12,182 nt of DNA from an uncultured Dyadobacter sp. (lineage in GTDB: Bacteria > Bacteroidota > Bacteroidia > Cytophagales > Spirosomataceae): positions 1 to 12,182 of the forward strand of contig CAMLNK010000031.1 in NCBI GenBank assembly GCA_946481035.1. The letters run 5' to 3'. Each line of letters starts with the position of its first letter. Within the stretch, counting starts at the first letter, position 1. A program made the translations under genes and the position numbers. A model generated the notes under the pieces. That model was given only the letters and a program-made list of their open reading frames with translations. It searched no databases and was not told the origin of the DNA. Positions 5,565-12,182 of the stretch are shown piece after piece.

Positions 5565-6971
5565 ATGAAAACAATTTATCTATTGCATTTCGCGATACTT
5601 TTTATCGCCTGCACTGCATCCGCGGGGATCGTGCACATAAGGGGAGCCATCAGCCATTCAGCGGGGGAAAACCTGCAATGCACCGTCGTAAGCAGCTCAC
5701 TGCAAACAAAGCATTCCATCGTAGTCGTTCCCGTGCGCGATGGACGGTTCCATCATCAGTTCGAACTTTCGATACCTACCTTCCTCAGTTTCAGCGATGG
5801 TACTAATTATTTCGGAGGCTTTGTCGAGCCCGGCGATAGTATAGTGATCAACTACGACCGCCTCGATTTTGACAATAGCTTCACTTACAGCGGAACCGGA
5901 AAGGAGAAGTTTGAAATAGCCTATTCGATCAACCAGATTAGAGCAGTTCCGCGAAATCACCAGGCAGCCGCGAAGGCGAACAGTTTTCCGGTGGATTACA
6001 TGTTTTCAATGATCGATAGCCTGAAAGAGGCTGTCAGCACGCGGATACGTCTTTCATCGATGAGCCGTGAGAGCAATGCGCAATTGCTTGGAATGCTGGC
6101 GGCTACCGAGCTGCGTGCGAAGCATAACAGCCTGGTGGCGATTTTTGGCGATTCCTACAATAACATTCTGGCTAACCACCGGGAGAAGCTCAGCAATGCC
6201 TCCATTGAACGGATGCATAAGTTGTTGAGCTTTGATGAAGCACATTACAAATCGAGATTTTATATCGATGCGGTTCATGTCATAACCAATATACACCTGG
6301 AAGAGGATATTCAGCCTGTTACAAGCAACTTCGCCGGGCGGAAATATGAGTTTTGGGCACAGATGCTTCCGGAGAAGCTACGTTCATCCGTCATTTTTCT
6401 TGAACTTAAATCAGATCTTTCGGATCGTACGGGTGAAATTAACGAGCCGATGATTCGAAATGCGGCCGACCAGTTGACAGACCCGGTTTTAAAGGAAACC
6501 ATTCTGGATATGCTGGCCGGAACCGCAATGCTCAAAGTTGGAGATAGCGCCCCGGATTTTTCTGTACGGAATTTGTCGGGAGAAAAGGTAAACCTCGCTT
6601 CATTTCATGGCAAAACGATCTATCTCGATTTCTGGTTTGCGACCTGCGGACCGTGTCATTCACTTTTCAAAGCCCTGGAACCGGTTAAGAAGCAATTTGA
6701 GCATGACGATCGTGTCGTTTTCCTGACAGTGTCCGTTGACAATGAAAGTGCCTGGAAAAAGGCGATTGCGAAGTTTGGGGTTAAGGGGTACCACGTGTTT
6801 ACCGAAAACAAATTGCGTGAGCACCCGATTATCCAGGCCTACAATATTGCCGCCTACCCCACGACTTACATTATTAATGCGGCGGGTAAGTTCCATTCCG
6901 TTCGGCCATCGCAGAATCCGGATATGCTTAGGAAAGAAATAGAAGAGTCGATCCGCGCCTCCGGAAAATAA
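5565..6971 (+). CDS. secreted TlpA/ResA-type thioredoxin-like protein with N-terminal DUF4369-like domain
   Basis: 468 residues from the ATG at 5565. The in-frame upstream start at 5472 lies inside the HTH gene and would bury the signal peptide. Signal peptide is residues 1-20 (cleavage after ASA). The N-terminal part (about 21-110), with strands ending in VEPGDSIVINYD, resembles the DUF4369-type beta domain common before Bacteroidota thioredoxins. A mostly helical region covers 115-315. The C-terminal thioredoxin fold starts at GDSAPDF (326-332) and has the redox site ATCGPCHS with C361 and C364, and the cis-proline in AYPTTYI (P432). Such proteins exchange thiols in the periplasm, for example in cytochrome c maturation or oxidative protein repair; the partner is unknown. 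It begins 22 bases after the HTH gene, so it may share its operon and control. Convergent with the susD-like gene. Confidence 0.88.
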   Translation: MKTIYLLHFAILFIACTASAGIVHIRGAISHSAGENLQCTVVSSSLQTKHSIVVVPVRDGRFHHQFELSIPTFLSFSDGTNYFGGFVEPGDSIVINYDRLDFDNSFTYSGTGKEKFEIAYSINQIRAVPRNHQAAAKANSFPVDYMFSMIDSLKEAVSTRIRLSSMSRESNAQLLGMLAATELRAKHNSLVAIFGDSYNNILANHREKLSNASIERMHKLLSFDEAHYKSRFYIDAVHVITNIHLEEDIQPVTSNFAGRKYEFWAQMLPEKLRSSVIFLELKSDLSDRTGEINEPMIRNAADQLTDPVLKETILDMLAGTAMLKVGDSAPDFSVRNLSGEKVNLASFHGKTIYLDFWFATCGPCHSLFKALEPVKKQFEHDDRVVFLTVSVDNESAWKKAIAKFGVKGYHVFTENKLREHPIIQAYNIAAYPTTYIINAAGKFHSVRPSQNPDMLRKEIEESIRASGK

Positions 6972-6976
6972 GCATT

Positions 6977-7015
6977 AAAAAAACACAGTGCCCGGGAAAC
7001 CCCGCGGGCACTGTG
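6977..7015 (-). terminator. Rho-independent terminator of the susC-susD operon
   Basis: A perfect 11-bp stem (arms 6984-6994 and 7005-7015, CACAGTGCCCG and its complement) with a 10-base loop, followed on the minus strand by seven T residues (A-run 6977-6983). It starts 22 bases after the stop codon of the SusD-like gene. It lies between two convergent genes, but the plus strand has no T-run after the stem, so its main direction is minus. Confidence 0.88.
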
Positions 7016-7036
7016 GTAAAATAAGGTTGCAAGACC

Positions 7037-8632
7037 CTAATTCCAGCCGTTGGCTATGTCCTTGGCGACGTTGGGATTATAGTTCTTTTCGACGTCGGGG
7101 ATCGGGAGGAGGATGTTTTTGTCCTGGAAAGGCTGTTTGCCGTCTCCCGGCTCGGCTGCACGTTGCGCATTGATCGTCTGTTTGGCGATTCCCCAGCGGA
7201 TCAGGTCGAAATACCGGCTTTGTTCGCCGCAGAGTTCGATCTGGCGTTCGCGCATGAGGATTTTCAATGCATCCGCTTGTGCGCCCAATGCGGTGTAAGC
7301 CACAGCACCCGAACGTTTCCGCACCTGGTTGATCAGCGCGAGCGGATCGGCGCCGGTTTTGCCTTGCTGGATCTGCGCTTCGGCCAGCATCAGCAACACG
7401 TCGGCAAATCGGATTACCTGCCCGTTGATGGAGCTTTGCGGCCCGCCGTAAGAAGCGACTTCGTTGTAGTACTCATATTTTTTCCAAACATAATATCCCT
7501 GCGGATCGTCGGCTTTGAACGGAAAGTCGATCGCGCCGCCTGCACATTTCTGGCAGTACTGGGTATCGCCGCCGCTTTCTTTGCTTCCATAGAATGTAAA
7601 CTTCGCACGCGGGTCCACGTAGTTGGCGCCGGTGGCGGGGTTGGCATATTGAAATGCCTTGACGGTCGTGGTAGGCACGTAAACGTTGAACCAATCTTTG
7701 AAACCGTATTCCTGCGCGCGGTCCGAATGCGTTGCTTTACCACCCCAGGTTTCCTGTCCGCCGAAAACGTAATACTGGTTACCAATTCCCCAGTCGGTCC
7801 ATTTGGCGTTCATGATCTGGAAAATGTTCTCGGGACTGCTCTGGTTCGTGGAACTGAACAGGTTTTCGTATGAGGGGTCGAGCGAGTAGGAGAAAGGCGC
7901 GGCCGTTAGCTGCGCGAGTGTCGTTTCTGCCTGTGCCCATTTTTTCTGGTACAAATAGGATTTGCCAAGCAATGCTACTGCCGCACCTCGGGTTGCCCTG
8001 CCCAGGCCGGTCGCCGCGTCGTACGACACAGGCAAATCGGCTGCTGCCAGTTTCAGGTCGCTTTCAATGGTAGCCCAGATCGCCTCCGCCGAAGCGCGGG
8101 AAGGATAATTGTTGGCCACTGTGCTGTCATAGGCGGTAATCAACGGTGCCTTTCCCCACAAATTGACAATATTGAAATAGGCATACGAACGTAAAAACCG
8201 CGCTTCGGCAATGTACTGCTTCGCAACCTGCTGGTCGGCAGCCGCTGACGGGTTCCAGACGGTCGCCCGGTCGATCACCACATTAGAGCGGAGGATCATG
8301 CGGTAAAGGCTGTTCCAAAGCTGGCCGATCTGCGCCTGGCTCGTACCGAACGAGTAGTCGGCGAGCTGGGCCATGTCGCCTTGCAGGTTGGTCGTCTTCT
8401 TGGCTTCGTATCCGAGCAGGTCGAAAATGAAATAATACTCGCGTGACCACAACCCGTTGTGGAGCAATGTTGCGTAGGTAGCGATCACCGCCTGGTTGAG
8501 CCCTTCGGATGATGTAAAATAAGTTTTATAATCGTAGGCGCTCTGGCTTTCCAGTTCCAGTTTGGATTCGTCACATCCGGTCAGCTGGAAAACCGCAATA
8601 AGTCCTGTCAGAAAATATATGATCTTTTTCAT
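7037..8632 (-). CDS. RagB/SusD family surface nutrient-binding lipoprotein
   Basis: 531 residues from the ATG at 8630-8632; a GTG two codons earlier (8636-8638) is a less likely start. The lipoprotein signal peptide ends in the lipobox LTGC with C20, followed by DESKLELE, acidic residues that in Bacteroidota favour export to the cell surface. SusD hallmarks are QLWNSLYRMILRSNVVIDR (104-122), EARFLRSYAYFNIVNLWG (143-160, the TPR helix region), IRFADVLLMLAEAQ (407-420), IELCGEQSRYFDLIRWG (465-481) and the C-terminal LLPIP near 508. It should form the lid over the SusC channel and hold the ligand, which cannot be named. Unusual features are a CxxC at 360-363 and a further cysteine at 468. It lies 30 bases downstream of susC in the same operon. 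Confidence 0.93.
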   Translation of the reverse strand: MKKIIYFLTGLIAVFQLTGCDESKLELESQSAYDYKTYFTSSEGLNQAVIATYATLLHNGLWSREYYFIFDLLGYEAKKTTNLQGDMAQLADYSFGTSQAQIGQLWNSLYRMILRSNVVIDRATVWNPSAAADQQVAKQYIAEARFLRSYAYFNIVNLWGKAPLITAYDSTVANNYPSRASAEAIWATIESDLKLAAADLPVSYDAATGLGRATRGAAVALLGKSYLYQKKWAQAETTLAQLTAAPFSYSLDPSYENLFSSTNQSSPENIFQIMNAKWTDWGIGNQYYVFGGQETWGGKATHSDRAQEYGFKDWFNVYVPTTTVKAFQYANPATGANYVDPRAKFTFYGSKESGGDTQYCQKCAGGAIDFPFKADDPQGYYVWKKYEYYNEVASYGGPQSSINGQVIRFADVLLMLAEAQIQQGKTGADPLALINQVRKRSGAVAYTALGAQADALKILMRERQIELCGEQSRYFDLIRWGIAKQTINAQRAAEPGDGKQPFQDKNILLPIPDVEKNYNPNVAKDIANGWN

Positions 8633-8662
8633 GTTCACTTCAAATAAGTTTTCTCCTAACCA

Positions 8663-11600
8663 TTAAAACCCAAGCTGCAAGCCGCAAAGCAATGTTCTCG
8701 GCTGCGGCAACTGCTGGCGGTCGTCGATACCGCGCGAGAAGATGTAACTGCCGCCATTCTGGGTGCTTACCTCGGGATCATAACCTTTGTATTTGGTGAA
8801 GGTCAGAAGGTTCTGCGCCGCCGCATACACGCGGATGCTCTTGAACACCTTGCCGCCGCCAATGCCGCCGATCACACTCTGAGGCAGGGTATAGCCCAAC
8901 GTCACGTTGCGAAGGCGCAGATAGGCGCCGTTTTCGAGCCACCAGTCCGAAGGGCGGAGGTTGCCATCGCCCGTAGCGCTCTGTCCCGCACGCGGGAGCT
9001 CAGCCACGTCGCCCGGCTTGCGCCACCTTTTCAGGATTTCGGTAGAAGCATTATGCCCGGTCGATTCATTTTCCGTAACGAACTTAAATGCATTCACAAT
9101 TTTCAAACCGGAAACGCCTGAGACCACCACATTCAAATCGAAGCCTTTGTAGCTCACACCGGCATTGAAACCGTAGACAATTTTAGGGATAGGGTTACCG
9201 AGGATCTTCTGGTCGGTGGAAGTGACCTTACCGTCGCCGTCGAGATCTTTGAAAATAAAGTCCCCGGGTAACAAGCCTGCCTGGTACTTGGTCGTGGCAT
9301 CGCCCGCCTGCTCTGCCGCTTTCGCATTCAATGCATCGATTTCAGCCTGGTCTTTGGCTACATGGGACAACTCGTATCCAAAAAACGACCCGATCGCGGA
9401 ACCCGCAGCGGTGTAAGTGAATGTAGGAAGATTGCTGAATGCGCCCGCCTGGATAGGAGCGGCAAATTCGCTTCCGAGGGAATTGACGATGTTTTTATTG
9501 TAGGCCAGGTTCGCGCTTACATTATACTGAAAACCTCCCTGCGCCTGGTCGCGGTAGCCTGCCGAAAACTCCACGCCCTTGTTTTGCGCGCTGGCCGCAT
9601 TGGCATATTTGCTGGGTTGCCCACCGCTGCCCGATGCGCCCGTGCTGCCGGAAACCGGCACGCTAACAAGCAAACCGGAGCTTTTGCGGTTATACCAGTC
9701 GACGGTTACGCTCAGTCGGTTGCTCATAAAGCCGAGGTCGAGGCCGATGTCGGTCTGGTCGGTCGATTCCCAGCGGATATTCGGGTTGGACAATGTATTG
9801 ATGGTGGTACCTGGGTTAAATCCTTCATTGGTACCCAGTGAATACACCAGGTTACCGTTCGGTGCACCGCTGTAAGTGAGTACCGAGGTTACGCCCGTGG
9901 TCGGGATGGTGTTGTTACCCGTTCTTCCCAATCCGAACCGTACCTTACCATCGCTCAGGAAATTCAGGCTGTTTTTGATAAACTCTTCATCCACAAAGCG
10001 CCACGCAACACCGAGGCCGTAAAAATTCCCGAAACGGTTGTTCGCACCGAAGTTCGAGGCGCCGTCGCGGCGGAAACTTCCTGTAAGAATGTATTTGTCA
10101 TCAAAAGTATAACCCAAACGTGCGAAGTAGGAGATCACCGATGAGCGTGCATAACCATAGTTGGAACCCGTAACGGCCTGCGACTGCGCCACGCTGATGT
10201 TCTGAATGGCGTCGTTCGGGATTTTCGTACCGGTGGCATTCAGGCCCGATGAATTCCCCGGATCGAGGTAGCTGTTGCCGAGCGTCGCCGAAACGCTGTG
10301 GTTTCCGAATACCTTATTATAGGAAAAGTAGTTTTCGAGCGTGTAAAACGAGTAATTGTTGAAACCCAGTGTCGCCTGTTGCGGGTTGGTCAGGTTGTTA
10401 CCGCCGGTGTAGCCATACTGGTAGCTCCGGCTCTTGCCGCCGCCGATTTCGGCCGAAAGCTGCGTGCGGAAACGCAATCCTGCAATGATATCCACCTCCG
10501 CAAAAACCTGCGGGAAGAACACGAAGCCGGTATTCACGGGGTGGTTCAGGTTAATGGCCGCAAGCGGGTTGTTACCATTGCTGAAATCGTCGACATTGGT
10601 CGTGTTGGAATAGCCGCCGGGGATTGTAGCATCAAAAATTGGCTTGTAGGGCGCATAATACACGGCATCGGAAATGCTCGCAAGCTGGCCGTCGTCTTTG
10701 GTGTAGCGGATATTCAGGCTTTGCCCCAAATGAAAGCGGCCCAGGGTTTCGTCCAATGCAAACCGTGCATTCAGCCTGCTATTGGTGAAATTCTTCACAA
10801 TGGCTTGCTGTTTGATATAACCCAATGAAAAATTATAGGCTACTTTTTCACTGCCGCCGCTGATATTCAAATCGTTTTGCGAAACGAGTCCAGATCTGAA
10901 TATTTCTTTCTGCCAGTCGGTGCGATCCGTCGTTACCTCCGAAGTGCTGAATTTTGCGGGCAGGGCCGAATTGGTGGTCGCCGCGAAATCTTTCAGCAGG
11001 TCGATGTACTGCGATGCATTCAGCAAATCCAGCGTTTTCCATGCTTTGGCAACGCCCCATTGGGTATTGAAATTAATGCGCGGCGCGCCCGATTTGCCTC
11101 TTTTGGTAGTGATAATCACCACGCCATTGGCAGCGGCGGAGCCATAGATTGCTGTCGATGAGGCGTCTTTGAGGATGGTTATGTTTTCAATATCCTGGGT
11201 CGCCAGCGTGTTGAACATCGTTTTGCTGCCCTGGATACCGTCGATTACATAAAGTGGATCCACACCGGTGAATGAGCCGGTACCGCGGATGAGGATCTGC
11301 GCGTCGGAGCCCGGCGTACCGTTCGATTGCAGCACCTGTACCCCCGCCGATTTCCCGATCAGCAGCTGCGAAGGGTTGGTAGCGGTAGTAGCGCCGGCGT
11401 CTTTGGAGGATACAATATCCACCGAGCCCACCACATCCTGTTTCCGCGAGCTTCCGTACCCGATCACGACCACTTCGTTCAGCGATTTGAAGTCTGGCGT
11501 CATCGATACATTGATCACCGCCCGGTCGCCCGCAGCGATTTCCTGCGTTTTGTAGCCTACGAAACTGAATACCAGCACTGCTTCCACATTACTCACTTCG

Positions 11601-12148
11601 AGTTCGAAGTTCCCGGATGCGTCCGTAAGCGTACCCAGCTGTGTGCCTTTCAGGCGCACGCTCACGCCCGGGAGGCCGTCGCCATTCTCGTCGCTAACCT
11701 TGCCTTTCAATACCTGCGCGAGCATATCCCGCATTTGCACCGAGAGGTGCCCCGTGCTTTTGGTTTGCAGTTCTTTGCTGGCTTTGAGTAAAATACGACC
11801 TGATGGCGTAACCTGGTAGGAGATTTGAAGCGGGGCCAGCAGCGTTTGTAATGCAGTAGCCAGCTTCTGATTAACAACATGTATCGCGACCGGGCGCTCA
11901 GCGCGGATTGCCTTATTGCTGTAAACAAATTTTACATTCGCTTTCTGCTCCAACTGGTCGAGCACCGTCGCCAGTTCCACCTTGTCGGCATGGAGCGTCA
12001 CGTTCCGTTCCAGTACCTCCTGCGCCTTGCTGACGTGTGCCGCGTAGGTGAGGCTGGAAAAAACGATTGAAAAGATGAGCTGGGCTAAAGAAATTTTCAT
12101 GAGCAGGCAAAGCGATGCCCGGTTTTTTCGGTATCGGTTTTTTTTCAT
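8663..12148 (-). CDS. SusC/RagA family TonB-dependent outer-membrane transporter with STN domain
   Basis: 1161 residues. Long signal peptide (about 1-43, hydrophobic MKISLAQLIFSIVFSSLTYA). STN domain at about 48-125 (VTLHADKVELATVLDQLEQK then FVYSNKAI). Carboxypeptidase-regulatory-like beta domain at about 147-217 (VLKGKVSDENGDGLPGVSVR..-VGYKTQEI). SusC signature LNEVVVIGYG (223-232). Plug domain about 236-350 (LLIGKSAGVQV, ILIRGTGSF, PLYVIDGIQ, ILKDASSTAIYGSAAANGV). The beta-barrel runs from about 355 to the end, closing with PQPRTLLCGLQLGF. A DLDGDGK loop near residue 967 is usual in SusC proteins. It imports a large nutrient bound by its SusD partner, powered by TonB/ExbBD. The STN domain indicates that it also signals to a FecR-type anti-sigma factor. 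ATG at 12146-12148; only 34 bases upstream are in the window, so the promoter cannot be judged. No carbohydrate-active enzyme is nearby, so the substrate is unassigned. Confidence 0.95.
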   Translation of the reverse strand: MKKNRYRKNRASLCLLMKISLAQLIFSIVFSSLTYAAHVSKAQEVLERNVTLHADKVELATVLDQLEQKANVKFVYSNKAIRAERPVAIHVVNQKLATALQTLLAPLQISYQVTPSGRILLKASKELQTKSTGHLSVQMRDMLAQVLKGKVSDENGDGLPGVSVRLKGTQLGTLTDASGNFELEVSNVEAVLVFSFVGYKTQEIAAGDRAVINVSMTPDFKSLNEVVVIGYGSSRKQDVVGSVDIVSSKDAGATTATNPSQLLIGKSAGVQVLQSNGTPGSDAQILIRGTGSFTGVDPLYVIDGIQGSKTMFNTLATQDIENITILKDASSTAIYGSAAANGVVIITTKRGKSGAPRINFNTQWGVAKAWKTLDLLNASQYIDLLKDFAATTNSALPAKFSTSEVTTDRTDWQKEIFRSGLVSQNDLNISGGSEKVAYNFSLGYIKQQAIVKNFTNSRLNARFALDETLGRFHLGQSLNIRYTKDDGQLASISDAVYYAPYKPIFDATIPGGYSNTTNVDDFSNGNNPLAAINLNHPVNTGFVFFPQVFAEVDIIAGLRFRTQLSAEIGGGKSRSYQYGYTGGNNLTNPQQATLGFNNYSFYTLENYFSYNKVFGNHSVSATLGNSYLDPGNSSGLNATGTKIPNDAIQNISVAQSQAVTGSNYGYARSSVISYFARLGYTFDDKYILTGSFRRDGASNFGANNRFGNFYGLGVAWRFVDEEFIKNSLNFLSDGKVRFGLGRTGNNTIPTTGVTSVLTYSGAPNGNLVYSLGTNEGFNPGTTINTLSNPNIRWESTDQTDIGLDLGFMSNRLSVTVDWYNRKSSGLLVSVPVSGSTGASGSGGQPSKYANAASAQNKGVEFSAGYRDQAQGGFQYNVSANLAYNKNIVNSLGSEFAAPIQAGAFSNLPTFTYTAAGSAIGSFFGYELSHVAKDQAEIDALNAKAAEQAGDATTKYQAGLLPGDFIFKDLDGDGKVTSTDQKILGNPIPKIVYGFNAGVSYKGFDLNVVVSGVSGLKIVNAFKFVTENESTGHNASTEILKRWRKPGDVAELPRAGQSATGDGNLRPSDWWLENGAYLRLRNVTLGYTLPQSVIGGIGGGKVFKSIRVYAAAQNLLTFTKYKGYDPEVSTQNGGSYIFSRGIDDRQQLPQPRTLLCGLQLGF

Positions 12149-12182
12149 AGTTTAGAAAGGTTTTTTATAACTAATGAATACC

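Noticed and set aside
7163..7873. 236-codon plus-strand open frame inside the susD region
   Set aside because: It is a shadow of the SusD-like gene, which carries all family motifs on the minus strand.
9225..9275. DLDGDGK calcium-binding or dockerin-like loop in SusC
   Set aside because: This acidic loop is a common feature of SusC-family barrels and does not indicate a separate dockerin domain.

Overview
The window looks like part of a Bacteroidota chromosome, most likely a Cytophagales soil or plant-type genus such as Dyadobacter. That placement is inferred from protein style and is not proven. The evidence is a SusC/SusD outer-membrane uptake pair whose SusC carries an N-terminal STN domain, a lipoprotein SusD with an acidic residue after the lipobox cysteine, perfect TAnnTTTG promoter -7 boxes, mostly absent Shine-Dalgarno sites, and a TlpA-type thioredoxin with a DUF4369-like N-terminal domain. 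No RNA genes, mobile elements, CRISPR arrays or phage genes were found.

Layout from left to right. Positions 1-402 hold the 3' end of a SAM-dependent methyltransferase (+). It meets, tail to tail with only 5 bases between the stop codons, a UbiA-superfamily membrane prenyltransferase (408-1286, -) that resembles polyprenyl-phosphate phosphoribosyltransferases. A very AT-rich gene-free stretch follows (1287-1718), ending in a strong minus-strand terminator. Two minus-strand envelope genes come next: a 390-residue outer-membrane beta-barrel (1776-2948), and upstream of it a 183-residue single-pass protein ending in SPPPES (3099-3650, TTG start). A 204-base divergent spacer separates these from a secreted calcineurin-like phosphoesterase (3855-4712, +).

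Then comes a compact plus-strand cluster. It consists of a four-helix membrane protein (4794-5300), a small Xre-type HTH regulator overlapping it by 4 bases (5297-5542), and a secreted thioredoxin-like protein (5565-6971). The cluster is preceded by a perfect 24-base palindrome lying inside an array of four GTAAA/TTTAC half-sites spaced 10-11 bases apart. This is a good candidate autoregulatory operator. The right half of the window (7037-12148, -) is a susC-susD operon with its own terminator at 6977-7015. That terminator also separates it from the convergent thioredoxin gene.

The window reads mainly as ordinary envelope and nutrient-uptake biology. The most notable points are the half-site array in front of the membrane protein/regulator pair and the two uncharacterised envelope proteins at 1776-3650. 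The STN-bearing SusC also implies a FecI/FecR-type sigma/anti-sigma pair somewhere outside the window. No convincing new multi-gene system is visible.
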